DNA from: Streptomyces sp. NBC_01298
GTDB taxonomy: Bacteria; Actinomycetota; Actinomycetes; Streptomycetales; Streptomycetaceae
Assembly (NCBI RefSeq): GCF_035978755.1
Contig: NZ_CP108414.1
Location: 3,038,001 to 3,102,000 of the forward strand
Length of the DNA: 64,000 nt
Reading direction: 5' to 3'
In this document: positions 26,166 to 34,237 of the stretch, in pieces
How positions within the stretch are numbered: position 1 is the first letter of the stretch
Layout of the letters: the number at the start of each line of letters is the position of its first letter
Notes under the pieces: model-generated
What the model saw: the letters and a program-made list of their open reading frames with translations, nothing else
Database searches by the model: none
What the model was told of the DNA's origin: nothing
Program-made: the position numbers and the translations under genes

Positions 26166-27197
26166 ATGCCAGCCCGCCGCCGCAGCCCCCGCAGCCGCCC
26201 CGCCACCCTCCTCACCGCAGCCCTCGCCCTCACGGCGGCAGCCGCATGCTCCCCCGCCCCCACCGCCCAGCCGGAATCCGCCCCGCCCCACCACCCGGCA
26301 GGGGTCGGCCTCGTCGACGACTCCCCGTTCTGGGTGGACCCGCAGAGCGACGCCGCCCGCCAGGTCGCCGCCTGGGAGGCGCAGGGCCGCAACAGCGACG
26401 CCCAGGTGCTGCGCCGCATCGCCGACCGGCCGATGGCCCTGTGGGGCCCGGCCGGCGACCCCGGCCCGGAGATCCGCCGGGCCGGGGCGAGCGCCCGCGC
26501 GGCGGGCCGCACGCTGGTCCTCGTCGCGTACAACATCCCGTACCGGGACTGCGGGCAGCATTCGGCGGGCGGCGCCCGGGACGCCGCCGCGTACCGGAGC
26601 TGGATCGGCGCCTTCGCCGACAACATCGCCGACACCAAGGCCCTGGTCGTCCTGGAGCCGGACGCGGTCCCGCACCTCGTGGACGGCTGCACCCAGGCCG
26701 GCCACCGCGACGAGCGGCTGCGGCTGCTCTCCGAGGCCGTCGACCGGCTCAAGCGCAACAAGAACACCAAGGTCTACCTGGACGCCGGCAATCCGGCCTG
26801 GATCCCGGACCAGCGGAAGCTGGTCGATCCCCTCTACAAGGCCGGACTCGACCGCGCCGACGGCTTCGCCCTCAACGTGTCCAACTTCCAGCCCAGCGCG
26901 GCCGGCCGGGAGTACGGCGCCGCCCTCTCCCAGGCCACCAAGGGCAAGCACTTCGTCATCGACACCAGCCGCAACGGCGACGGCCCGCTCCGGGGCGACC
27001 GCGACCAGGCCTGGTGCAATCCGCCCGGCCGGGCGCTGGGCACGCCCCCGACCGACGGTACGGGTGACCCGCTCGTGGACGCGTACCTCTGGATCAAGCG
27101 CCCCGGCGAATCGGACGGCACCTGCCGCGGCGGCCCCCCGGCGGGGAAGTGGTGGCCGGACTACGCCCTGGGCCTGGCCCGCCGCGCCACGGACTAG
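26166..27197 (+). CDS. cslZ: GH6 endoglucanase-type lipoprotein (CslZ-like)
   Basis: 343 residues from ATG 26166. A twin-arginine-containing signal ([25 protein letters not shown]) ends in a lipobox-like AAAC, so it is probably a lipoprotein. The GH6 fold is recognised by LVLVAYNIPYRDCGQHSAGG, the catalytic region LVVLEPDAVPH, DTSRNGDGPL and DAYLWIKRPGESDGTC in outline. In Streptomyces a GH6 enzyme of this kind (CslZ) accompanies cslA and glxA and is thought to trim the tip glycan. Here it is convergent with glxA and separated from it by two other genes. Substrate is inferred to be a beta-1,4-glucan. Confidence 0.85.
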   Translation: MPARRRSPRSRPATLLTAALALTAAAACSPAPTAQPESAPPHHPAGVGLVDDSPFWVDPQSDAARQVAAWEAQGRNSDAQVLRRIADRPMALWGPAGDPGPEIRRAGASARAAGRTLVLVAYNIPYRDCGQHSAGGARDAAAYRSWIGAFADNIADTKALVVLEPDAVPHLVDGCTQAGHRDERLRLLSEAVDRLKRNKNTKVYLDAGNPAWIPDQRKLVDPLYKAGLDRADGFALNVSNFQPSAAGREYGAALSQATKGKHFVIDTSRNGDGPLRGDRDQAWCNPPGRALGTPPTDGTGDPLVDAYLWIKRPGESDGTCRGGPPAGKWWPDYALGLARRATD

Positions 27198-27210
27198 GTT
27201 GGCCGATTTC

Positions 27211-27227
27211 CCCTTGTCACAAGGGGA
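27211..27227. promoter_or_regulatory. small perfect inverted repeat between cslZ and the DUF6232 gene
   Basis: CCCCTTG, TCA loop, CAAGGGG lies 14 bases after the cslZ stop and 16 before the next GTG. It could be a short terminator or an operator. A TAGATC at 27236 is a possible -10 for the following pair. Confidence 0.45.
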
Positions 27228-27242
27228 GTTGAGCTAGATCCT

Positions 27243-27770
27243 GTGTGCTACGAAACGGCACCGGGGGGGTCCGTCATATCCGGGCGAGAGGTCATCGAGG
27301 TCCGCGTCGCACGACGCATGCTCTGGGTCGGCGCCGACGCGTTCCCCGTCACCAACATCACCCGGGTCAGGGCGCTCAGCTGGGGCACCGCCCGCGGGCC
27401 GGCCGTCTCGGCCTTCGTAAGGTTCATGATCCTCCTGGTGGCCCTCACCGCCGGGGGCCTGGGCGCGTTCGGGGTGGTGCTCGTCGTCGTCGCCCCGGCC
27501 GCGACCATCGCCGTGATCCTGGTGTCACGACTGGTGTCGGTACTGCGCACCAAGACCTACTACGTCCTGGTCATCGAGACCGGCGGCGCCGCGCACCCCG
27601 CTCTGGTCAGCCTCGACATCACAGAGGTCCAAGACCTGGTCGCGAGGATCACCGACGCGATCGACGATCCGAACGCCGCCTTCGCGATCCGCATCGAGAA
27701 CCACATCGCGCAGATCGGCGACACCATCAACGTCGCCGGCACGGACAACACCGGAAAGGTGGTCGGATGA
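27243..27770 (+). CDS. DUF6232-like membrane protein with C-terminal Gly/Asn/Val motif
   Basis: 175 residues from GTG 27243. The N-terminal part (VIEVRVARRMLWVGADAFPVTNITRVRAL) and two hydrophobic helices (about 58-98) followed by a small domain (YYVLVIETGGAAHPALVSLDITEVQDLVARI) match the DUF6232 pattern as I recall it. The last 20 residues read IGDTINVAGTDNTGKVVG. Nearly the same motif opens the next protein, whose ATG overlaps this stop (ATGA). Such a short motif shared by adjacent proteins resembles bacterial amyloid-signalling pairs. The function is unknown; a membrane-linked signalling or self-assembly partner is inference only. Confidence 0.78.
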   Translation: MCYETAPGGSVISGREVIEVRVARRMLWVGADAFPVTNITRVRALSWGTARGPAVSAFVRFMILLVALTAGGLGAFGVVLVVVAPAATIAVILVSRLVSVLRTKTYYVLVIETGGAAHPALVSLDITEVQDLVARITDAIDDPNAAFAIRIENHIAQIGDTINVAGTDNTGKVVG

Positions 27771-28114
27771 CCGGCGAGGAACCCCTCTGGAGGGTCAACC
27801 ACATCGGCGACAGGATCGACGTCTCCGGTACGGGCAACATCGGGAAGGTGGTGAACAGCCACCACGCACCCCAGGTCCAGTCCGCGGCCCTCCAGGACGT
27901 GATCAGACTCATCGAGGTCCTGCGCGGCCAGGTCTCCGGGGACGACCTCGCCGACATCGACGCGTCCCTGGAGACCGTCCGCGAGGGCGAGGCCGCGGGC
28001 CCCGGCGCCGTGCGCCGGGCGCTCGACACCGTCCAGCGGATCGCCGCCGTGGTCGGTGAGGTCGGACTCCCCGTGCTCACCGCGATCACCCAGTTCCGCG
28101 CCCTGTCCGCCTGA
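27767..28114 (+). CDS. small helical protein with N-terminal Gly/Asn/Val motif
   Basis: 115 residues from ATG 27767, overlapping the previous stop by four bases. Residues 11-30 read NHIGDRIDVSGTGNIGKVVN, matching the C-terminus of its neighbour (IGDxI-V-GTxNxGKVV). A linker (NSHHAPQVQSAALQ) leads to a helical domain (about 40-115) with VIRLIEVLRGQVSGDDLADIDASLETV and RRALDTVQRIAAVVGEVGLPVLTAI in outline. Similar helical domains follow beta-rich repeat motifs in many Streptomyces proteins of unknown function. The pair sits between cslZ and glxA, which run convergently. No enzyme motif is seen. Confidence 0.78.
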   Translation: MTGEEPLWRVNHIGDRIDVSGTGNIGKVVNSHHAPQVQSAALQDVIRLIEVLRGQVSGDDLADIDASLETVREGEAAGPGAVRRALDTVQRIAAVVGEVGLPVLTAITQFRALSA

Positions 28115-28145
28115 CGGGATCCAGGCCGGGTCCACGGCGGGCGCC

Positions 28146-30167
28146 CTAGCTCAGCCACCCGTCCCGCGACGCCGCCGGCGGTGGCGGCTTCGGCGCCGCC
28201 GGCTCCGGAGCCGGCCGCACCCGCACCCACTTCGCCACCGACGGGGTTCCGTCCGCGTCCGTCACGAACAGCATGTACCAGCCGGGCGGCACCAGTGTCG
28301 GGTCGGCCGGCACGGTCACCGTCACCGTGTCCGCCGTCTTCTCCAGCCCGAGCTCGATCGACCGCTGCTCCACGTCGGTGGTGTGCGTGACCGCGCTCGG
28401 ACGCATCAGCCGGGCCCGCTGGATCCGCTCCGCCTTCGGTGCCCGGAAGGTGGCGCGGCCGCCGGGCCCGACCTCCTGGGGCCCCTCCCCCAGCACGGGC
28501 CGCAGCGCCGGGTCCCGGTACAGGTACGGCGGGCTGTAGACCTCCAGCCGGTGTTCGAACCGGCCCAGCCTGGTGTTGTCCTTGTCGGCGAAGAGCGGGT
28601 CGGAGCCGAAGGTCGCCACCCGCCCGTCGGGCAGCAGCAGCGCCTCGGAGTGGTAGTTGCGCCCGACCTTGGGGGCAGCGGCGGCCACGAAGGTGTCGGT
28701 GCGCGGGTAGTAGAACTGCGCCTTGCGGATGTCGCTGGCGCCCCGGCCCCGGTAGTCGGCGGAGCCGCCCGTGGTGAAGACGGAGTCGTCGGGCAGCAGC
28801 ACGCTGCTGAGGTAGCGCACGCCCTGCGGCAGCCGGGCCGTCGACCGGAAGACCGGCACCTCCGCCTTGAGGTCCACGACCGCCGTCCGGTCCGTGGACA
28901 GCCGGGACTCGCCGACTCCGCCGCCGCCGAGCACCATCACCTTCTGGTCCTGGGCCGGGGGCAGCAGGACCGACGAGGAGGTCTCCAGCTGGTCGGCGTC
29001 GGCCAGTCCGCCGACCTTGCGGTACTGGTTCGTCGCCAGGTCCCACACGCCCGGCTCGCGCCCCTTGCCCTTGGGCCCGTAGCCCGCGTTGGAGCCGGTG
29101 TAGAGCAGTTTGCCGCCCTGGGTGAGGAAGAGCGCGGGGTAGGTCGGGAAGTAGCGGAAGGGCCCCTTGGACCACTTCTTCGTCTTCGGGTCGTAGTACT
29201 CGTTGTCGCCGGGGACCACGTCGCCCACGTCGTTGAGCCCGGACACGGCGAGGACCCGCCCGTCCTGGAGCCCCACCAGGGTCGGGTACCAGCGGGCGTC
29301 CCTCATCGGGTCGACCGGTACGTACTTCTCCGCCACCGGGTCGAACTCGTAGGCGGACTTGATGCCCTGGAAGTCCTGCTTGTCGGCGCTGAGCCGCTCC
29401 GCGAGCCCGTAGACGTCGGCGGCGTCCTTGCCGGTGAGCCCGGCCACCGCGTACTGGGCGGCCTGGGTCGTCAGTCCTGCGGCGCCCTCCCGGACCGCCT
29501 CCACGAAGACGCGCGCCTCCGCGGCGACCACCTTGGTCTTCCACGGCATCATCTGCCCGCCGCGCCCGTAGGCGATCTCGAACCGCCGGGTGGCCTTGGG
29601 GACGGTGACGGCGAACCTCGACACGTACTCGACGCCGGACGGGGACCGGAAGACGGTGCCCTTCGGCAGGGTGACCGCCTTGTCGGGGCTCTCGTTCTTG
29701 ACCCGCATGCCGCCGCCGGCCCGGGTGACCTTCCCGCCGAGCACCTCGTAGCGCGCGGTTCCGCCGGCCACCAGGAGCTGTCCGTCGGGGAGCTGGCTGT
29801 GGCCGGAGCAGAAGAAGTCCTCCGGGGTCGGGATCCTCTTGAAGCTGTCGTCCTTGGGGTCCCACAGGACGGTGGAGAAGGTGCCCTTGTCGAAGTTGCG
29901 CTGGTCGTTGCCGGAGCCGGCGATCAGCAGCACCTTGCCGGTGCGCAGCAGCGCCGCGTGCATGGCGTTGATCCGGTACTCCTCGGGGAGGGCGGTCAGC
30001 CCCCACGAGCCGTACTGCGCGCGGTAGCCGGCCTGCCCGATCTTGTACGAGTGGTAGCGGTCCCCGGCGAAGGAGAGCGCGGCGGGCGCGTTGAGCGCGA
30101 GCAGCAGGGCCGCCGCCGAGGCGCCCAGGGCCGTCTTCTTGAACTGCTTCGAAGGCCGGTAGTCCAT
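28146..30167 (-). CDS. glxA: copper-radical oxidase of galactose-oxidase type (GlxA)
   Basis: 673 residues from ATG 30167, only three bases after the cslA stop. The N-terminus has one hydrophobic segment (TALGASAAALLLALNAPAA), a membrane anchor or uncleaved signal. A seven-bladed kelch-type propeller follows, with the Cys of the Cys-Tyr cofactor in EDFFCSGHSQLPDG (Cys120), RWYPTLVGLQDGR and NYHSEALLLPDGR, a copper-ligand His. A C-terminal DUF1929-like beta domain ends at VRVRPAPEP. S. lividans GlxA, the known relative, is needed for hyphal tip glycan deposition together with CslA. Coupling to cslA is tight. Oxidation of a glycan produced by CslA is established for relatives, inferred here. 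Confidence 0.94.
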   Translation of the reverse strand: MDYRPSKQFKKTALGASAAALLLALNAPAALSFAGDRYHSYKIGQAGYRAQYGSWGLTALPEEYRINAMHAALLRTGKVLLIAGSGNDQRNFDKGTFSTVLWDPKDDSFKRIPTPEDFFCSGHSQLPDGQLLVAGGTARYEVLGGKVTRAGGGMRVKNESPDKAVTLPKGTVFRSPSGVEYVSRFAVTVPKATRRFEIAYGRGGQMMPWKTKVVAAEARVFVEAVREGAAGLTTQAAQYAVAGLTGKDAADVYGLAERLSADKQDFQGIKSAYEFDPVAEKYVPVDPMRDARWYPTLVGLQDGRVLAVSGLNDVGDVVPGDNEYYDPKTKKWSKGPFRYFPTYPALFLTQGGKLLYTGSNAGYGPKGKGREPGVWDLATNQYRKVGGLADADQLETSSSVLLPPAQDQKVMVLGGGGVGESRLSTDRTAVVDLKAEVPVFRSTARLPQGVRYLSSVLLPDDSVFTTGGSADYRGRGASDIRKAQFYYPRTDTFVAAAAPKVGRNYHSEALLLPDGRVATFGSDPLFADKDNTRLGRFEHRLEVYSPPYLYRDPALRPVLGEGPQEVGPGGRATFRAPKAERIQRARLMRPSAVTHTTDVEQRSIELGLEKTADTVTVTVPADPTLVPPGWYMLFVTDADGTPSVAKWVRVRPAPEPAAPKPPPPAASRDGWLS

Positions 30168-30170
30168 GGC

Positions 30171-31946
30171 TCAGTTCCCTCCTGCGGTGGTCGCGAACGC
30201 CTGCTCCGGCTCCTCGCCCGGCTCGTCGCCCGGCTCGGAGCCCGCGCCGGGCGCGCCCCGGGCCGCCTTGGCGCGCAGCTCCGTCACGGCCCATACGGCC
30301 GGCGGGGCGAGGGTGACGGCCAGGGCGAGCACCGCCCAGATCCGCATGGCCGCGTGGGTGTGCTCGTAGCGCACGGAGGCCGCGAGGGAGACGAGGAGGA
30401 CGGCGGCCCAGAAGAGGTGGATGCGGAAGGTCGCGGGCAGGTCGGGGCTGGCGGTGCCGCCCTTGGGGGTGACGACGAAACGGCCCCGGGTGCGCAGCAC
30501 CGCCGAGCCGAGCGACATCAGGTAGACCGGCGCGCAGACGGCCGACATCGCCATGCCGGCGAGCCCGCCGGAGCCCTCCGGCTCGTGGGGCGAGACGTTG
30601 TGGCGGCGGTTCCACAGGTACAGGCCGACCTGGAGGGCGGCGGCGTCGGTGTAGAGCATCAGCCAGACCTCGGAGGAGACCTGGGTGCCGGAGGCGCCGA
30701 ACCACAGGAACAGCACGCAGCTGAGGACGCCGAGGAGCCAGTTGACGGCGGTCATCGGGTAGTAGACGAGCATCAGGGTGTAGTTGAGCCAGCGGCCCGG
30801 GGGCATCCGCAAGCAGCCGCGCCAGTACTGCCGCAGGAGGGTCTCGTACGTCCCCCTCGACCAGCGCAGCTGCTGCGTGAAGAAGTCGGTCCAGGTGTTC
30901 GGCCCCTCTCCCACGGCGAGCACGTCGGGGGTGTAGACGGAGCGCCAGAACCGGCCGGTCGCGGGGTTGCGGCTGCGGTGCAGCTCGAAGCCGGTGGCCA
31001 TGTCCTCGGTGAGGGAGTCGTAGAGCCCGCCGACCTGGCGCAGGGCGCTGATCCGGACGGCGTTGTTGGTGCCGACGAACATGGGGGCGCCGTAGCGGTT
31101 GCCCGCGCGCTGGATCAGCGCGTGGAAGAGGTACTGCTGGGACTCGGCGGCCTTGGTGACCGAGGAGGTGTAGTTGCCGTAGACCTGCGGGCCGACGACG
31201 AAGGCGATGTCGGGGTCGCGGAAGAAGCCGAGCATCCGCTCCAGGTACTGCGGGAGCGGCACGTGGTCGGTGTCCACGGAGGCGAGGTAGTCGTAGTCCC
31301 CGCCGTGCCGGGCCAGCCAGGAGTTGTAGTTGCCGTGCTTGGTCCTCGCCCGGTGCGCCCCCTTCGCCGTGTTCCACTCGGGTACGCCCTTGCGGGTGAA
31401 GTGGCGCACGCCGAGGGCCGCGCACAGCTCCCTGGCCGCGGGGTCGTCGCCCTCGTCGAGAAGCCAGACGTCGAGCGGCCCGTCGTGGCGGACGGCCACG
31501 GCCCCGCGCAGGGTGGCGGCCGCCATGGAGAGCGGTTCCTTGCCGGGCACGTAGGTGGTGAGGAAGGCGACGCGGGTGCCGGGCTCGGCGGGGACCGGGA
31601 CGGGGTCCCGGGCGACCATCGTGGCGTGGGCGATGGAGACCACGTTGACCACCATGAAGAGCATGATCAGGGCGACGGATCCGAGCATCACGCCGTCGAG
31701 CCGCACGAGCCAGCCCTCGCCGCCCTCCCGGACGGTGCGGTGCGTGGGCCAGAGCAGGTAGAGCAGCAGCCCGGTGGCGGCGACGGGGGCCAGGGTCATG
31801 AGCGCGACGGCCCGTATTCGGGTCCGGAGGTCCTCGCGCGCGAGCAGGGAGCGGTACCGCACGCGGTAGGCGACGGCGGGGTCCGGCTCCTCGAGGGGGC
31901 CGGCCAGCCCGCTGTGGGTCTCGTAGTCGAAGGCTTCCTGCCGCAC
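30171..31946 (-). CDS. cslA: cellulose synthase-like GT2 glycosyltransferase (CslA)
   Basis: 591 residues from GTG 31946 with GGAGGAAA upstream. Two N-terminal helices, a cytoplasmic GT2 domain, then four or more C-terminal helices. The processive GT2 motifs are present: VWLLDEGDD, ASVDTDHVP (DxD), SLTEDMATG (catalytic Asp) and QQLRWSRG (QxxRW). CslA in Streptomyces makes a beta-glucan at growing hyphal tips and interacts with the polarisome. It is the first gene of the cslA-glxA operon. Upstream (31947-32092) is a short non-coding stretch with the promoter. The C-terminus is a Glu/Ala-rich tail. Confidence 0.95.
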   Translation of the reverse strand: MRQEAFDYETHSGLAGPLEEPDPAVAYRVRYRSLLAREDLRTRIRAVALMTLAPVAATGLLLYLLWPTHRTVREGGEGWLVRLDGVMLGSVALIMLFMVVNVVSIAHATMVARDPVPVPAEPGTRVAFLTTYVPGKEPLSMAAATLRGAVAVRHDGPLDVWLLDEGDDPAARELCAALGVRHFTRKGVPEWNTAKGAHRARTKHGNYNSWLARHGGDYDYLASVDTDHVPLPQYLERMLGFFRDPDIAFVVGPQVYGNYTSSVTKAAESQQYLFHALIQRAGNRYGAPMFVGTNNAVRISALRQVGGLYDSLTEDMATGFELHRSRNPATGRFWRSVYTPDVLAVGEGPNTWTDFFTQQLRWSRGTYETLLRQYWRGCLRMPPGRWLNYTLMLVYYPMTAVNWLLGVLSCVLFLWFGASGTQVSSEVWLMLYTDAAALQVGLYLWNRRHNVSPHEPEGSGGLAGMAMSAVCAPVYLMSLGSAVLRTRGRFVVTPKGGTASPDLPATFRIHLFWAAVLLVSLAASVRYEHTHAAMRIWAVLALAVTLAPPAVWAVTELRAKAARGAPGAGSEPGDEPGEEPEQAFATTAGGN

Positions 31947-32092
31947 GGTTTCCTCCAGCGCTCGAAACCGGGGTACCTATCCCAACGAAAGGGGAGATAC
32001 CTCAGGCTGTCGAACGGGATGCACCCGACCGGGCGGTTCCGTTCCGTGCCCCGGCGGACGGGGCCGAACGGGTCATCCGGGGCCGGCGCCCC

Positions 32093-32719
32093 TCAGCCGG
32101 CGCGGCCTGCAAGCAGGACGCCGCGACCGGCGTAGAAGCGGTCCAGCTCCGCCCAGGGGACGGGCGCGTACGCTTGCGAACCGTCGGGGAAGCCGGAGGG
32201 ATTGTGCACCAGGACGGCGTCCTCGGTGGCGCCGACGGCGAGCACCAGGTGACCGCCCCGGGCCGCCCCCGCGGGGACCAGGGTGCGGATCGACCAGTGG
32301 ACGGACAGCATCGCCAGCCCGCCCCCGGCGAGCACGTCCCGGACGGTGCCGTGGTCCAGCCGGGGCTCCGAGCGCGCGTCCAGGCCCCAGCGGGCGTTCA
32401 CGTACTCCGCGAAGGGCTGGTAGATCAGCCCCTGCACGGCGTCCCCGTCCCGCACGTACGCCCCGGCCGCGCAGAGCTCCTTCACGAGCTCCACGGAAGG
32501 CGGTACGGGGAGCCCCAGGCGGCCCAGCGCCATCCGCAGACAGGCGACTCCGCACATGCGGGGCGCCCAGAAGGCGTACTCCTCGGGGGAGTCGGCCCCG
32601 GACCCGGCCCACAGGGGATCCCCCGCCGCGTCGGCGCCCTCGACGAACCCGGGCACGAGGGCGGCGGACTCCCACTGGGAGTAGTAGGGGACGGCGTGCT
32701 TGATCGTGGAGGCGCTCAT
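32093..32719 (-). CDS. C39-like cysteine peptidase-fold protein
   Basis: 208 residues from ATG 32719 (MSASTIKHAVPYYSQWESAALVPGF). The papain-like C39 fold is indicated by YYSQW at the start, PRMCGVACLRMAL (nucleophile Cys56 preceding a helix), RGGHLVLAVGA (catalytic His) and VLVHNPSG (Asn/Asp position). No signal peptide is seen, so it is probably cytoplasmic. C39-like proteins outside bacteriocin exporters have mostly unknown substrates. It is a single gene followed at its 3' end by the cslA promoter region and preceded by a terminator from the next operon. Confidence 0.85.
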   Translation of the reverse strand: MSASTIKHAVPYYSQWESAALVPGFVEGADAAGDPLWAGSGADSPEEYAFWAPRMCGVACLRMALGRLGLPVPPSVELVKELCAAGAYVRDGDAVQGLIYQPFAEYVNARWGLDARSEPRLDHGTVRDVLAGGGLAMLSVHWSIRTLVPAGAARGGHLVLAVGATEDAVLVHNPSGFPDGSQAYAPVPWAELDRFYAGRGVLLAGRAG

Positions 32720-32742
32720 GCGTCCGAAGTCTGCTCTACGGG

Positions 32743-32765
32743 AGGCCGCCCGCCCCGGGCGGCCT
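32743..32765 (-). terminator. hairpin terminator of the thiamine-binding protein operon
   Basis: AGGCCGCCCG (32743-32752), CCC loop, CGGGCGGCCT (32756-32765): a perfect 10-base stem between the stop at 32790 and the C39-like start. Confidence 0.8.
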
Positions 32766-32789
32766 TGGCGGGGGCCCGCCGGTGGTGGC

Positions 32790-33086
32790 TCAGCCCCCGG
32801 CGAGGTGGCGTTCCACCGTTTCCATCTTGGACGTCATGCCGTCCGTGACTCCGGGGCGGATGTCGGCCTTGAGGATGAAGGAGACCCGCGGGGCGCGCTC
32901 CTCGACGGCGGCCACCGCGCGCTTGACCACGTCCATCACCTCGTCCCACTCTCCCTCGATGGTGGTGAACATCGCGTCCGTGTGGTTCGGCAGCCCCGAC
33001 GCGCGGACCACGCGGACCGCGTCCGCCACGTACTCGCCGACCTCTTCACCGACGCCCAGCGGGGTCACCGAGAACGCGATCATCAT
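32790..33086 (-). CDS. MTH1187-family thiamine-binding protein
   Basis: 98 residues; ATG 33086 overlaps the stop of the upstream DUF3817 gene. The sequence ([60 protein letters not shown] in outline) is the ferredoxin-like MTH1187/YkoF (DUF77) family. Relatives bind thiamine or its pyrimidine and form tetramers; a transport or storage role is not proven. The overlap with DUF3817 argues for co-translation. A second ATG directly follows the first. Confidence 0.88.
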   Translation of the reverse strand: MMIAFSVTPLGVGEEVGEYVADAVRVVRASGLPNHTDAMFTTIEGEWDEVMDVVKRAVAAVEERAPRVSFILKADIRPGVTDGMTSKMETVERHLAGG

Positions 33087-33427
33087 GCGCGGGCCGCCTC
33101 ACGGGCACGGGCGGCGAGCACGCCGGCCGTCTCGTCACGCTTGAGCAGGCGGTCGCCGTAGAGCCCGCCGAAGGGGATCAGAGCCAGCAGGAAGAACAGC
33201 ACGACCTTCTTCAGCGGCCACTTCGCCTTGAACCAGACGTCCAGCAGGAAGACGCCGTAGATGACGAACAGGATCCCGTGGATGACGCCGAGCGGCATCA
33301 TCAGGTAGTCGATGTCCGAGATCCGGCTCAGCACCGAGCCGAAGAGCAGCAGCGCCGGGAACGAGAGCGCCTCCGGTACGGAGATGAGGCGCAGTCGGTG
33401 CAGGGCGGAAGCGGTCTTGATGTCCAC
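33083..33427 (-). CDS. DUF3817 family membrane protein (second copy)
   Basis: 114 residues from GTG 33427. Three hydrophobic segments with [32 protein letters not shown], the conserved His and KAKWP block of DUF3817. It resembles the 20965 protein in layout but not closely in sequence, so they are paralogues rather than a recent duplication. It is coupled (ATGA) to the thiamine-binding protein gene. Function unknown; a small integral membrane protein. Confidence 0.9.
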   Translation of the reverse strand: MDIKTASALHRLRLISVPEALSFPALLLFGSVLSRISDIDYLMMPLGVIHGILFVIYGVFLLDVWFKAKWPLKKVVLFFLLALIPFGGLYGDRLLKRDETAGVLAARAREAARA

Positions 33428-33584
33428 GTGGAACCTTCGGGGTGGATGCCGGGGGTCCGTCCCAGTGTCTCAGCCGCCCCGGGCGATCTTGGCGCGGGGC
33501 CCGGGGTCCCCGCGGACCGGGGCGGACCGTGCCGAACCGTGACGCATATCGGCCAACGGGCCCTGTTCGGTGCCGCCCGCTGCG

Positions 33585-33601
33585 GATAACGTCTTCCCGT
33601 G
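33585..33601 (+). promoter_or_regulatory. possible leaderless promoter of the AIM24 operon
   Basis: GATAAC (33585-33590) lies eight bases before the GTG start at 33599, and no Shine-Dalgarno sequence is present. Transcription from this -10 would start at or next to the GTG. The -35 is not obvious. Confidence 0.35.
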
Positions 33602-34237
33602 GCTCAGTTCCGACTCCAAGGCAGCAAGGTGCTCGCCGTCGACCTGACCGGGGACGCCGTGAAAGCGAAAAACGGCGCCATGGTCGCGTACGACGGCCAG
33701 ATGGCCTTCAAGAAGATGACCGGCGGCGGCGAAGGCCTCCGCGGAATGGTGACCCGGCGGCTCACCGGCGAGCAGATGACCGTGATGGAAGTGCAGGGTC
33801 ACGGCACCTGCTTCTTCGCCGACCGGGCGAGTGAGATCAATCTGGTCAATCTGCGCGGCGAGAAGCTGTACGTCGAGTCCAGCAACCTGCTGTGCACCGA
33901 TGCCGGCCTGCGCACCGGCACCACCTTCACCGGTCTGCGGGGGGCTACGACGGGCAACGGCCTGTTCACCACCACCGTCGAGGGCAACGGGCAGGCGGCG
34001 ATCACCTCCGACGGCCCGGCCGTCGTGCTGCGCGTCAGCTCCCAGTACCCGCTCTCCGTGGACCCGGGCGCGTACATCGCGCACACCGGGAACCTCCAGC
34101 AGTCCTTCCAGTCCGGCGTGACCTTCCGCACGCTGATCGGCGAGGGTTCGGGCGAGGCGTTCCAGATCCGCTTCGAGGGCGAGGGCCTGGTGTACGTACA
34201 GCCCAGCGAGCGCAACACCATCGGGGGCGACGTCTGA
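33599..34237 (+). CDS. AIM24 family protein, copy 1
   Basis: 212 residues from GTG 33599 (MAQFRLQGSKVLAVDLTGDAVKAKNGAMVAY). The sequence has the AIM24/TIM-barrel-unrelated double-psi-like beta fold pattern: repeated LYVESSNLLCTDAGL, GNGLFTTTVEGNGQAAI and LSVDPGAYIAHTGNL blocks, ending GEGLVYVQPSE. AIM24 homologues in bacteria are of unknown function; the yeast namesake is mitochondrial. It is the first of three tandem homologues coupled by overlapping stop/start codons. No signal or membrane segment is seen. Confidence 0.9.
   Translation: MAQFRLQGSKVLAVDLTGDAVKAKNGAMVAYDGQMAFKKMTGGGEGLRGMVTRRLTGEQMTVMEVQGHGTCFFADRASEINLVNLRGEKLYVESSNLLCTDAGLRTGTTFTGLRGATTGNGLFTTTVEGNGQAAITSDGPAVVLRVSSQYPLSVDPGAYIAHTGNLQQSFQSGVTFRTLIGEGSGEAFQIRFEGEGLVYVQPSERNTIGGDV

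Noticed and set aside
23393-26770. An open frame of more than 1100 codons on the minus strand
   Set aside because: Only the part from ATG 24724 codes (MFS transporter). The upstream extension is antisense to the ArsR gene and cslZ; long spurious frames are normal in this GC-rich DNA.
28056-32135. A very long plus-strand open frame over glxA-cslA
   Set aside because: It is antisense to two well-recognised genes, with Gly/Ala/Arg/Val-rich composition and no domain.
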